Positions 20,583 through 30,376 are shown, counted from the first letter of the stretch. The stretch: 36,211 bases of DNA from Novosphingobium sp. (GCA_029247785.1 JAQWKP010000215.1:1-36211); one strand, 5' to 3'. A program made the numbers and translations. Notes: generated by a model not told the origin, from the sequence alone.

Positions 20583-20885
20583 ATGGCATTCGAGTCAGGA
20601 ACCCTGGAAACGACCATCGCTGCTGCTGCTGGCGACGATCCGGCGCTGATTTCCGAGCTACGCGCTGCGTTTATCGAGAGTGTTGCGCGGCAGGTTGATT
20701 TGCTCTCGCGATCACGTTGCGACGGCAATTGGCATGTCGCTGCCATGCGGCTGAAAGGGCTTGCTGCAAGCTTTCATGTCGAAAAACTGATTGCCCTTTC
20801 CGAAGAGGCCTTGCAGGCTGCGCCCGGCGAGCCGGGCATTGTGCGGCATCTTCAAGCATTTGTGAAAGAATTCTCGGCAGATTGA
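20583..20885 (+). CDS. Hpt-domain-like protein lacking the phospho-acceptor His (100 aa)
   Basis: ISELRAAFIESVARQVDLLSRSRCDGNWHVAAMRLKGLAASFHVEKLIALSEEALQAA matches the Hpt helical pattern AHxLKGxAxxxG...L with Met at the His position. Confidence 0.65.
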   Translation: MAFESGTLETTIAAAAGDDPALISELRAAFIESVARQVDLLSRSRCDGNWHVAAMRLKGLAASFHVEKLIALSEEALQAAPGEPGIVRHLQAFVKEFSAD

Positions 20886-21039
20886 TTTCGATGCAGGCCA
20901 GGCAATTGCCTGTTCATGACCCAAAAAATTTGCTGTCGCGTCACTTTCTGCGGATAACCCGTTCCCACTTTTCCGCGCGATGCTATAGAACCTGAGCGCT
21001 GCTGCCTGGAGAAGCACGCTGCGGATCGCATTGCTCGCC

Positions 21040-22215
21040 ATGATGGACGACGGATCGTCGGGACAGGCCGTCCCGCGCGCGTTTCTGCGCATTGGTGGAG
21101 CTACCCTGGCCCAACACCAGCTGGGTGTGGCTCGGGCGCTCGGTTGCCAACATCTTGTTTGCCTTGCAGCCGGCATGGTCCCGGAATTGATTGCGCTCCA
21201 ACACGAGGTCGAAGCGTCGGGAATGAAGTTTCATATCCTCGCCGATGCCAGGGGTTTATCGGCCATTGTTGCAGCAGGTGATGAACTATTGGTGCTGAGC
21301 GCAGGCCTGTTGGCTGATCCCGAGACAGTTGCCAGCCTGATCGAAAGGCCGGTTGTGCTTGTGCAACCCGCCGAAGCGGCAGCCGAAGCAGGATTTGAGC
21401 GCATTGATCTCAACTACGCTTGTGCCGGGGCAATTCTCATTGCCGGCAATCTCGTCGAAGGTCTTCACGACATTCCATCCGATTGTGACGTTGCCTCGGC
21501 ACTGACCCGGCTAGCGCTTCAACAGGGCGTCCTGCGCCTCGAGGTGCCTGCCGGAAAGCGCGCGGGCACACGCTGGAGGATGGTGGAGAATGAATCCCAG
21601 GCACATGCGATCGAGAATGAATGGCTCAACCACGCGCTCGGCCCCAGACAAAGCAAGTCCCCGGGATTCTTTCTTGCCCGTACAGCCGCACTAACATTGG
21701 GTCCGTCGCTTCTTCACTCGGGCAATGGGGGAAGTGTCGCAGCCTTGTCGGTTCTTGCAGGATTGGCAATCGCTCTGGGAGCGGGATGGATCGGAATGGG
21801 TGCACTGGCATTCCTGGCTTGCGCAATTGCCTGGGTGCTGTTCGAACTCCACCGCTTGCTCGGCAAGGTGGAGCAGCAATTCTCAGGCTCTCCGGTTTCC
21901 GCACTTGTCCGGCTTGATGCGCTGGGTTGGTTATATGATTGCGCAGTCGTACTGCTGTTGACTTGGCTATCATCTCGCGGAGCAGGCACTCCTCTTGCAG
22001 AGCATGTCTTTGCCCCGATCATGCTGATTTTGATGCTGCGGATTGCGCCCCATAATCCGCGAGCCAGTCAGACGAATTGGATCAAGGATCGCGCGATTCT
22101 GGCAACGGCCCTTGCCGTGGCGGCCATTCTGGGGACAATTCCCTTAGTAGTCCAGATACTTGCAGTTGGTCTGGCCGTTGCAGCGATTGCCCTTCGGACT
22201 GGCCCGACAAAGTAG
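21040..22215 (+). CDS. Bipartite protein: N-terminal nucleotidyltransferase-like domain + C-terminal multi-TM domain
   Basis: PRAFLRIGGATLAQHQLGVARALGCQHLVCLAAG resembles sugar-NTP transferase strand-helix start; C-terminal about 180 aa has several TM segments; longer TTG start at 21031 possible. Confidence 0.6.
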   Translation: MMDDGSSGQAVPRAFLRIGGATLAQHQLGVARALGCQHLVCLAAGMVPELIALQHEVEASGMKFHILADARGLSAIVAAGDELLVLSAGLLADPETVASLIERPVVLVQPAEAAAEAGFERIDLNYACAGAILIAGNLVEGLHDIPSDCDVASALTRLALQQGVLRLEVPAGKRAGTRWRMVENESQAHAIENEWLNHALGPRQSKSPGFFLARTAALTLGPSLLHSGNGGSVAALSVLAGLAIALGAGWIGMGALAFLACAIAWVLFELHRLLGKVEQQFSGSPVSALVRLDALGWLYDCAVVLLLTWLSSRGAGTPLAEHVFAPIMLILMLRIAPHNPRASQTNWIKDRAILATALAVAAILGTIPLVVQILAVGLAVAAIALRTGPTK

Positions 22216-22219
22216 ACGG

Positions 22220-22235
22220 CTAACAAGTATTTAAC
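22220..22235 (+). promoter_or_regulatory. CtrA-like box CTAA-N7-TTAAC
   Basis: CTAACAAGTATTTAAC, one mismatch to TTAA-N7-TTAAC, immediately upstream of the 22258 ORF. Confidence 0.4.
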
Positions 22236-22257
22236 CATCAAGTTCTATGGCATTAGC

Positions 22258-23211
22258 ATGATCGACGCAGCTGTGAATTCCGTGAGCCTGGAATCTGTCG
22301 AGGCGGTCCTGCGCGAGGAATTGGCGCGGGGTGACGCCATGACCGATACCGTCGTGCCGATTTTGCGGCATTTGCTCGGCAATGACGGAAATTCCATCTT
22401 TAGCGATGAAGTGGTCGCCAGCGTGCGTGGCATGATGACCGATATTGCCTGCCAATTGCTCGATAAGTTGAACGAAGTGTCCGGAGACCAGCCTGACCCT
22501 GACGACATCAGTGCCCTGACTGACGCATTTATTACGAATGCGGCGCTTGTCGGTCATGTGCATGCACTCGCGCTGGAAACCCAATTTACCAACAGATTGC
22601 ATGCAAAGCTGGCGTTGGATCCGGTGCTTTCTCCCTTGCTCCAGGCGCTGATAGCGTCGCAGGACGAAGCGACGGCGAGCCTTGCCATGAAATTGCTCGC
22701 AGCGCAGGCGCGATTCTGCCAGTCACAGCGGCGTATGCAACTGCCTCTGAATGAGCTGCCAGGCGATTTGCTGCACAGTGCATTGCTCAGCATGCGGACA
22801 TTGGCGGGAACCGAACCCGAAGTTGATGAGCGGGCCGCAGCGGCAGAAGCACAGATCAGATTGGGCTATGATGAGGCCGCGACCCGGCTTGGACTGATTT
22901 CGCGTCTTGTCGAAGGGATGGCCAGCGGTGCGATTGCGGCGCTGGCGGTCCGCCATGCTGGCGCCTCGATATTCCTTTCCGCAGTGGCAATCGGATCGGG
23001 ACAGGATCGCGATACGGCAGTGTTTTCTACCGACGAAGCACAGGCCGCGCGCCTAGCCCTGGGGCTACGTGCCGCCGGGCTCAAGCAACAGGCGATCGAG
23101 GAGCAGTTCCTTGCGCTCCACCCCGAGGTCTGCCTTCCCGAGGGATTTGATCGGCTGACTTCTGACCGGTCTGCAGCAATCCTCTCCGTTGCCAGCTACC
23201 GCGGAGGATGA
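22258..23211 (+). CDS. Helical protein of unknown family (317 aa), co-transcribed with the kinase-like gene
   Basis: Long codon-consistent ORF; predicted all-helical; possibly DUF2336-like (low certainty); 4-bp overlap with next gene. Confidence 0.75.
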   Translation: MIDAAVNSVSLESVEAVLREELARGDAMTDTVVPILRHLLGNDGNSIFSDEVVASVRGMMTDIACQLLDKLNEVSGDQPDPDDISALTDAFITNAALVGHVHALALETQFTNRLHAKLALDPVLSPLLQALIASQDEATASLAMKLLAAQARFCQSQRRMQLPLNELPGDLLHSALLSMRTLAGTEPEVDERAAAAEAQIRLGYDEAATRLGLISRLVEGMASGAIAALAVRHAGASIFLSAVAIGSGQDRDTAVFSTDEAQAARLALGLRAAGLKQQAIEEQFLALHPEVCLPEGFDRLTSDRSAAILSVASYRGG

Positions 23212-24602
23212 GCATGGTGGCCGATGGGGCCATACTCTCCCGTGCCGTCAGCGACGCCGATGACAGGCTGGTCCTCGCCGATGAGCTGTTGGCGAGCTTG
23301 CAATTGCGCTGCGGTGGCGAGCTTCCCGGCACAATTGCCATTCCCTCGCTGCTTGAGGTTGTCCGCAAGGTTCGGCGCTATCAGCTGAAATTGGCGCGAC
23401 AGGTATCGGGCCAAGATCATGAGGAAGCCTTTGGGGCCTGGGTCGAAGTGGAACCGCGCAGCGATGGCGAAATCGGGTGCGAAATCTTTCTGCGCAGTAT
23501 CCGCAGATCCGCTCTTCCCGAAGAGGCTTCGGACAGGGCCGAGGAGCGGCGCATTGCGATAGATCGCCATCTCGCCGAATTGACGGCAAGGCTCGATGGC
23601 AGGCAACGCTTGCTCGCGGTCGAAAGCGATGCGGCTGATCTGGCTGAATTGCGCGAAACCATGCTCGACGGAATTGGCGAGCTGTGGACGAACTTTGTCA
23701 CATTCAACGCGAACAGCCACCATCAGCCGCTGCATTGGCGGTTGCTGGATGGCGCGCAGGTTACGGTGGCCGGCTCAGCGCGCAGCTGGCGGGCGACCCT
23801 TATTCCCACGCCGGCTCCGGGATCAGAGCCGTCGGGCTTTGAACTGTTGCTGGTTTCGGATGAACCACTGCAAAGTGGGCCCGTGCAATTGGTTCATGAT
23901 CTCGCTCCAGTGCCTCCGGCCTTGATCGGCGAGGATATCGCTCCAGTGCTGCGTCAACCGATTGAGCGCATCAAAGCGAATGCCGAGACGATTCGGACGC
24001 GACTGGCCGGTCCATTGTCGCAGGACTATGCAAATTATGCCTCGGAAATATCGGCAGCTGCAGAGCACCTGCTCGGGCTGCTTGACGACCTTTCGGACCT
24101 GGAAGTCGTCGAAGCCCAAGGGTTTCTGACAGCATCGGACCATATCGATCTCGCTGACGTGGCGCGGCAGGCAGCAGGGATCCAATCTGTGCGAGCACAG
24201 GAGAAACAGATCAGCATCGATGTGCCAAAACCAGGAGACAGCCTTCCAGCAATCGCCGAATTTCGCCGGGTCCTCCAGATCCTTTTGAATCTACTAGGAA
24301 ATGCAATCAATTATTCGCCCGAAGGTTCGTCCATCTGGATCCGGATCGAAGAAGTCGAGGATCGCTCGAGAATAATCGTCGCCGACCAAGGGCCGGGACT
24401 CTCACCAGAGGCCACTAGGGTAATTTTCGAAAAGTTTGAACGGCTCGGACGAAGCGGTGACGGTGGTTCTGGATTGGGACTCTATATATCACGCAAACTC
24501 GCCCGAGCGATGGGCGGCGAGCTCAGCGTTGATAGCGCGCCGGGACAGGGTGCCCGGTTCTTGCTTGAGCTACCGGGCGATGGCGACAAGAGCGCACTGT
24601 AG
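23208..24602 (+). CDS. Histidine-kinase-like protein with intact HATPase but degenerate DHp (His replaced by Pro)
   Basis: HATPase N/G1/G2 boxes: NLLGNAINYSPEGS, VADQGPGL, GSGLGLYISRKLARAMGGELSVDSAPGQGARF; DHp region APVLRQPIERIKANAETIRTRLAGPLSQDYANYASEISAAAEHLLGLLDDLSDLEVVEAQ. Confidence 0.88.
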   Translation: MSMVADGAILSRAVSDADDRLVLADELLASLQLRCGGELPGTIAIPSLLEVVRKVRRYQLKLARQVSGQDHEEAFGAWVEVEPRSDGEIGCEIFLRSIRRSALPEEASDRAEERRIAIDRHLAELTARLDGRQRLLAVESDAADLAELRETMLDGIGELWTNFVTFNANSHHQPLHWRLLDGAQVTVAGSARSWRATLIPTPAPGSEPSGFELLLVSDEPLQSGPVQLVHDLAPVPPALIGEDIAPVLRQPIERIKANAETIRTRLAGPLSQDYANYASEISAAAEHLLGLLDDLSDLEVVEAQGFLTASDHIDLADVARQAAGIQSVRAQEKQISIDVPKPGDSLPAIAEFRRVLQILLNLLGNAINYSPEGSSIWIRIEEVEDRSRIIVADQGPGLSPEATRVIFEKFERLGRSGDGGSGLGLYISRKLARAMGGELSVDSAPGQGARFLLELPGDGDKSAL

Positions 24603-24627
24603 GGCTGAAGCTTCAGGGGTTCGCCGG

Positions 24628-25914
24628 TCAACGCTTTCCGATGGGGGTGTAATCGCGCTTAACCGGCCCGGTATAGAGCTGGCGTGGGCGACCAATCTTC
24701 TGGGCTGGATCGGAGATCATCTCGTTCCATTGCGCAACCCAGCCAACAGTGCGCGCCAAGGCGAACAGCACGGTGAACATCGTAGTGGGGAAGCCAATCG
24801 CCGAGAGGATTATGCCCGAATAAAAATCGACATTTGGGAACAGCTTTTTCTCGATGAAGTACTCATCATTCAGCGCCAGCTCTTCAAGCCTGAGGGCCGT
24901 TTCGAACACCGGGTTCGTCACTTTCAGCGCGTCGAAAACCTCTCGAACGGTCTTCTGCATGACCGTCGCTCGTGGGTCATAATTCTTGTAGACGCGGTGA
25001 CCAAAGCCCATCAGGCGAAACGGATCGTTCTTGTCCTTCGCGCGCTCAATGAAGTGCGGGATCTTGTCGGGTGTGCCGATCTCGCGAAGCATGTTGAGTG
25101 CTGCCTCATTTGCTCCGCCGTGGGCGGGGCCCCAAAGGCACGCAATTCCCGCTGCAACACAGGCAAAGGGATTTGCCCCGGAGGACCCGGCAAGTCGCAC
25201 AGTGGAAGTGGAGGCGTTCTGCTCGTGATCTGCATGGAGAATGAATATGCGGTCCATCGCCTGCTCCACGGCCGGGTGCAGCTCATATTCCTCGGCGGGA
25301 ACACCGAATGTCATGCGCAGAAAATTGCCGGTGTAGGAAAGTGAGTTGTCCGGATAGAGGAAGGGCTGTCCGATCGAATATTTATAGGCAGCCGCTGCCA
25401 AGGTCGGCATCTTTGCGATCAGCCTGTGTGAACTAATCTTTCGATGTTCCGGATCGGCTATATCCGTGCTGTCATGGTAGAATGCCGAAAGCGCGCCGAC
25501 GACGCCACACATCACTGCCATCGGGTGTGCATCTCGTCGGAATCCGCGATAGAACTGAAGTAGTTGCTCGTGCACCATGGTATGGCGGGTAATCGTGGAG
25601 GAGAACTCGTCGAGCTCACCCTTGCCAGGCAGTTCACCGTTTAGGAGCAAGTAAGAGACTTCCATGAAGCTCGACTGCTCGGCGAGCTGGCCGATCGGAT
25701 AGCCACGATGCAGCAAGATGCCCTCTTCACCGTCGATATAGGTGAGCGCGCTTTCGCAGCTCCCCGTCGAAGTGAAGCCCGGATCAAAGGTGAACATCCC
25801 AGTTTGGCCATAGAGCTTGCGGATATCGATGACATCCGGCCCGACGCTGCCCTTCAGGACAGGAAAGTTGGTTACTGTCTCACCCGCACTTAATTTCGCT
25901 TGATCACCCACCAA
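24628..25914 (-). CDS. gltA: Citrate synthase
   Basis: [94 protein letters not shown]. Confidence 0.98.
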   Translation of the reverse strand: MVGDQAKLSAGETVTNFPVLKGSVGPDVIDIRKLYGQTGMFTFDPGFTSTGSCESALTYIDGEEGILLHRGYPIGQLAEQSSFMEVSYLLLNGELPGKGELDEFSSTITRHTMVHEQLLQFYRGFRRDAHPMAVMCGVVGALSAFYHDSTDIADPEHRKISSHRLIAKMPTLAAAAYKYSIGQPFLYPDNSLSYTGNFLRMTFGVPAEEYELHPAVEQAMDRIFILHADHEQNASTSTVRLAGSSGANPFACVAAGIACLWGPAHGGANEAALNMLREIGTPDKIPHFIERAKDKNDPFRLMGFGHRVYKNYDPRATVMQKTVREVFDALKVTNPVFETALRLEELALNDEYFIEKKLFPNVDFYSGIILSAIGFPTTMFTVLFALARTVGWVAQWNEMISDPAQKIGRPRQLYTGPVKRDYTPIGKR

Positions 25915-25925
25915 AAAATACTCCC

Positions 25926-27383
25926 CTAAATACGTGGCCCTGCCGGTGCGTTCGCCTGCGCGGCAATGCGCGCGAGGCTCTCGTCTCGTCCAAGCAGAAC
26001 CAGAACATCAAAAATTCCTGGCGAAGTCGTCTGACCCGTCAGGGCTGCGCGCATAGGCTGCGCTAGCTTGCCGAGGCCCACACCGAGCTCTTCGGCCTTC
26101 GATTTCAGACTGGCTTCCAGCGTTGCGCTTGTCCAGTCCGTTTGTGCATCAAGCAGTGCGTGAATGGTGGCGAGCCGTTCACAGGCCTCGTTGGTTAGCA
26201 ATCCTTCTGCCTTTTCGGTCAATTCTAGTGGCCGTGTGGCGAAAAGAAATGCTGATCCCTCAGCCAGCTCGTCGAGGTCCTTGGCGCGTGTCTTGAGAAA
26301 TGCCATCGCCTGCGTGAGCAATCCGACATCGGGCTCGCCAGTGACCCGCTTGGCGGCGAGTTCGGCCAATCGCGTATCGTCCGCCTCGCGAATGTACAGG
26401 CCATTGAGGTTCTGCAACTTGGCCAGATCGAACCGAGCCGGCGACTTCCCGACACCGTCCAGATCAAAGAGTCTGACCGCGTTGTCGCGCGATATCACTT
26501 CCGTGTCACCATAGCCCCAGCCAAGGCGAAGCAGGTAGTTGAACAGGGCTTCCGGGAGGACCCCCATCTCGTCTCGATAGGCCTCGACGCCAAGCGCACC
26601 ATGTCTCTTGGAAAGTTTTGCGCCGTCAGAGCCGTGAATTAGCGGGATATGGGCGTAGACCGGCTCGTACCATTTGCCCTCAATTCCATTCATTGCTCGG
26701 ATGATCGGCAATTGGCGAAAGGCGTTGTTGAGATGGTCATCGCCGCGGATGACATGGGTAACTCCCATATCGTGATCATCGACCACTGCGGCGAGCATAT
26801 ATGTCGGCGTGCCGTCCGAGCGTAAGATGATGTAATCGTCGATCTCGGCGTTGGCGACACGGACAGGGCCCTGGACGGCATCCTCAATGATCGCTTCACC
26901 ATCGCCCGGGGTTTTTAGACGAACAACGAAAGGTGCGCCGGGCGGTGCCTGCGATGGATCACGGTCCCGCCAACGGCCATCATAGCGCAGTGGCTGTTGT
27001 GCCGCGCGCTGTGCGGCGCGCATTTCCCCAAGCTCTTCCTGAGTTGAGTAGCAACGATAAGCATGATCATGCGCGAGCAGCAATTCGGCGACTTCAACAT
27101 GCCGGGCACCACGTTCTGACTGAAAGACGGGCGGTTCGTCCCAATCCATCCCAAGCCAGCCAAGGCCATCGATGATCGCATCGATGGCTTCCTGAGTTGA
27201 CCTTGCTCGGTCAGTATCCTCGATCCTGAGCAGTGCCTTGCCGCCATGATGGCGAGCAAACAGCCAATTGAAAAGGGCAGTCCGGGCCCCGCCAATATGA
27301 AGGAACCCAGTGGGCGAGGGCGCAAAGCGCGTAACGACGGGATGCTGTCGCACCGTTCCGCCTTTCTCGCCTGCGCTTGTCAT
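25926..27383 (-). CDS. gltX: Glutamate--tRNA ligase
   Basis: [53 protein letters not shown] motif. Confidence 0.97.
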   Translation of the reverse strand: MTSAGEKGGTVRQHPVVTRFAPSPTGFLHIGGARTALFNWLFARHHGGKALLRIEDTDRARSTQEAIDAIIDGLGWLGMDWDEPPVFQSERGARHVEVAELLLAHDHAYRCYSTQEELGEMRAAQRAAQQPLRYDGRWRDRDPSQAPPGAPFVVRLKTPGDGEAIIEDAVQGPVRVANAEIDDYIILRSDGTPTYMLAAVVDDHDMGVTHVIRGDDHLNNAFRQLPIIRAMNGIEGKWYEPVYAHIPLIHGSDGAKLSKRHGALGVEAYRDEMGVLPEALFNYLLRLGWGYGDTEVISRDNAVRLFDLDGVGKSPARFDLAKLQNLNGLYIREADDTRLAELAAKRVTGEPDVGLLTQAMAFLKTRAKDLDELAEGSAFLFATRPLELTEKAEGLLTNEACERLATIHALLDAQTDWTSATLEASLKSKAEELGVGLGKLAQPMRAALTGQTTSPGIFDVLVLLGRDESLARIAAQANAPAGPRI

Positions 27384-27411
27384 TACCAGAACCTTCCTGT
27401 CCTATGGTCAC

Positions 27412-29661
27412 ATGGCTAGAGACGCCACGCAATCCGGGGGTATTCCCGACAATCTCACAGCTGACGCTGCACTGCAACATGGGCAATGGCGCAGGCCGGC
27501 CCGCTTGTCGAGACGTTTGGCCGGAATTGAACGAAATCTTGGTGAAGCAGGATTTGACCGCGCGCCATGGCTTGCCGTGGCTTTTGCTGCCGGGATTGCA
27601 GCGTGGATTGGGTTGCCTACACACTGGGAGTGGCTTGGTCTGGTCGCATTGTGCCTGGCACTGGCTCTCGCGACGACTGTCCTGCTGCGTCCCTCGGGTG
27701 AATATCCCTTTGTGCGGTCAGCAGCGATCACCGTGTCCCTGCTGGTAGCTGCTGGCTGTCTGACTGTCTGGGCAAAGTCCGAGCTGGTAGGGGCTGAACC
27801 GATAGATAGGCCGGGCGTCTCATGGCAGACCGCAAAGGGGCTCACTCGCCAGGAACGACCGGCCGAGGGCCGGGTTCGCCTAGTCGTGGCAGGGCGACTG
27901 GATGGCGGCAATGAGCAGCAACGAATGCGGCTTAACGTGCCTGATCGGTTTGATAATGTGGATATTACGCCGGGGTCTGTCGTACGTGTGAGAGCTCGGC
28001 TGATGCCACCGGCACCACCGATGTTGCCGGGAGGATATAATTTTGCGCGGACGGCCTGGTTTTCAGGTCTTTCAGCGACCGGGACAGTTATTTCACCGAT
28101 TGATGTCGTTGAGCGGGGGGAAGGCAGCGACTTTGTCGGGAGGCTCCAGACCAGGCTTGCTCGGCATGTCCGCGAGCAGCTTGATGGCTCTGCCGGCGGC
28201 ATCGCGGCGACGCTGGCGAGCGGTGACCGGGGCGGAATCGCAGAAGAAGACGCCGAAGCGATGCGCGATTCCGGACTGGCCCATCTCCTTGCGATCAGCG
28301 GATTGCATGTAAGCGCGGTTGTTGGAGCGGCCTATCTCCTCTCTGTGAAGCTACTGGCCGTCTGGCAGTGGCTCGCTCTCAGGGTCAGACTGCCCTTGAT
28401 GGGCTCAGCATTCGGAGCAATGGCGGGGATTGGATACACGCTGTTGACCGGCGCCCAAGTTCCAACCGTCCGTTCATGCATTGGCGCGATATTGGTCCTC
28501 ATTGCACTGGCACTGGGCCGCGAGGCGCTATCACTACGAATTCTTGCGGTCGCTGCTTTCGCTGTCCTCATGCTTTGGCCCGAATCACTTGTCGGGCCTA
28601 GTTTCCAGATGAGTTTCGCGGCAGTGATGGCAATCGTCGCGCTTAGTACCAGCGCTCCGGCGCGCAAGTTCCTGTCGCCGCGAGAGAAAGGTTGGTTGGC
28701 GCGACCGCTGCGCTATCTGGCCATGTTGTTCGCGACCAGCCTGCTGATCGAATTGGTGCTGATGCCGATCGCGCTATACCATTTCCATCGTTCGGGGGTT
28801 TATGGAGCGACTGCCAACCTCATCGCGATTCCATTGACGACACTAGTGGTTATGCCATTGATCGCTATCGCGCTAGTCCTTGATATTGGCGGGCTGGGTA
28901 CCCCTGCCTGGTGGCTGGCAGGCAAAGCGATCGAGGCAATGCTGGCGATGGCGCATTGGGTTTCAAACCGGCCTGGCGCCGTCACGATCCTGCCGCCGAT
29001 GGGTGCGGGCAGCTATGCTTTGTTTATTATTGGCGGATTGTGGCTTGCCTTATGGCGAAGCAAGATCAGGTGGATCGGGCTGGTGCCCGCGGTGATCGGC
29101 GTCATCAGTTTGTCGACACTGCGGCCTCCTGACATTCTCGTTTCCGGTGATGGTCGACATGTGGGCATCACTGGGCTGGTGGACGAAGAATTGCTTGTCT
29201 TGCGCGACAGTCGTTCAAGCTATGTCAGCGACAATCTTACCGAGTTGGCTGGAATGGACGGGAAGGTCCAGACGCTGGACCAGTGGCCCGGTGCGCAGTG
29301 CAGCCGTGAATTTTGTGCGATTTCACTGAACCGGGGAGATCGCCGATGGCATGTGTTGATGGCGCGCAGCCGCGCCCAGGTGCCGGAACGCGCCCTTGCT
29401 GCCGCGTGCCACAATTCAGATATCGTAATCGCCGACCGATGGCTCCCGCGGAGCTGTCGGCCGCGCTGGTTCAAAGCCGACCGGCGGTTTCTGGGGCAAA
29501 GCGGCGGGCTTGCCATCGATCTTGATGAGAGGAAGGTCCAAACCGTCGCTGATGGCCAAGGAGATCATGGCTGGTGGCAAGGTAACCGTAACAGAAAACC
29601 TAGGGGCAAGGACGCTGTGAAGCGGAACAAGCGGGCGGCACCCACCTTGCCTCGTCAATGA
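27412..29661 (+). CDS. comEC: ComEC/Rec2 family DNA-uptake membrane protein
   Basis: [55 protein letters not shown] competence-domain motifs; start ATG 27412 chosen. Confidence 0.92.
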   Translation: MARDATQSGGIPDNLTADAALQHGQWRRPARLSRRLAGIERNLGEAGFDRAPWLAVAFAAGIAAWIGLPTHWEWLGLVALCLALALATTVLLRPSGEYPFVRSAAITVSLLVAAGCLTVWAKSELVGAEPIDRPGVSWQTAKGLTRQERPAEGRVRLVVAGRLDGGNEQQRMRLNVPDRFDNVDITPGSVVRVRARLMPPAPPMLPGGYNFARTAWFSGLSATGTVISPIDVVERGEGSDFVGRLQTRLARHVREQLDGSAGGIAATLASGDRGGIAEEDAEAMRDSGLAHLLAISGLHVSAVVGAAYLLSVKLLAVWQWLALRVRLPLMGSAFGAMAGIGYTLLTGAQVPTVRSCIGAILVLIALALGREALSLRILAVAAFAVLMLWPESLVGPSFQMSFAAVMAIVALSTSAPARKFLSPREKGWLARPLRYLAMLFATSLLIELVLMPIALYHFHRSGVYGATANLIAIPLTTLVVMPLIAIALVLDIGGLGTPAWWLAGKAIEAMLAMAHWVSNRPGAVTILPPMGAGSYALFIIGGLWLALWRSKIRWIGLVPAVIGVISLSTLRPPDILVSGDGRHVGITGLVDEELLVLRDSRSSYVSDNLTELAGMDGKVQTLDQWPGAQCSREFCAISLNRGDRRWHVLMARSRAQVPERALAAACHNSDIVIADRWLPRSCRPRWFKADRRFLGQSGGLAIDLDERKVQTVADGQGDHGWWQGNRNRKPRGKDAVKRNKRAAPTLPRQ

Positions 29662-30347
29662 TAACGACGCAGTAGTCCGGCAAGTTTGCCCTGAACGATC
29701 ACTTCATTTGGGGCAAAGAGCTGCGGATCATAGGCTGCATTGGCCGGATCGAGCCGGACCTGCCCGTTCTCGCGGCGCAGATATTTGAGCGTTGCTTCCT
29801 CATCCCGGACAAGTGCAACGACAATCTCGCCATCTCTTGCCGTGTCTGTCCGCCTCACCAAGGCAAAATCGCCGTCCAAAATTCCGGCTTCGATCATCGA
29901 GTCGCCAGAGACCTCCAGCGCATAGTGCTCACCAGAACCAAGGAGAGCGGCAGGGACGGGCAGGGTGCTCTGCCCTTCCAACGCTTCGATCGGGACGCCG
30001 GCAGCAATGCGTCCATGGAGCGGAATCTCTATAACATCATTTGCCGGCTGCGGCATTGTCTCAGGCGCTCGTGTCGCCGGACTCGTCGTGTTGGAGTTGG
30101 CTGCGCCTTGCTGCGACCGCGCGACGCTGACATCATCGGGTTGGCGAATGACTTCCAGCGCACGCGCCCGATTGGGCAAACGTCTGATGAAGCCGCGTTC
30201 CTCGAGTGCGGAGATTAGTCGATGGACACCAGATTTCGATTTGAGATCAAGCGCCTCCTTCATTTCTTCGAAGCTTGGAGAAATCCCGGATTTCTCTAGC
30301 CTAGCCTGAATGAAACGGAGCAATTCGTGCTGCTTTTTTGTCAACAT
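29655..30347 (-). CDS. lexA: LexA repressor
   Basis: [54 protein letters not shown]; Ala-Gly cleavage site RIAAGVP; catalytic SGDSM and downstream Lys; alternative start 30371. Confidence 0.97.
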   Translation of the reverse strand: MLTKKQHELLRFIQARLEKSGISPSFEEMKEALDLKSKSGVHRLISALEERGFIRRLPNRARALEVIRQPDDVSVARSQQGAANSNTTSPATRAPETMPQPANDVIEIPLHGRIAAGVPIEALEGQSTLPVPAALLGSGEHYALEVSGDSMIEAGILDGDFALVRRTDTARDGEIVVALVRDEEATLKYLRRENGQVRLDPANAAYDPQLFAPNEVIVQGKLAGLLRRYH

Positions 30348-30376
30348 CCCGGCTACCCTCCTTGGGAGCATTTAAT

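Noticed and set aside
24605-24616. Perfect palindrome CTGAAGCTTCAG between the convergent pseudo-kinase and gltA genes, considered as a bidirectional terminator
   Set aside because: Stem without GC-rich core, no spacer loop and no adjacent T-tract; insufficient for a terminator call.
24436-25344. 302-aa plus-strand ORF antisense to gltA
   Set aside because: Overlaps unmistakable citrate synthase and pseudo-kinase coding; no recognisable domains.
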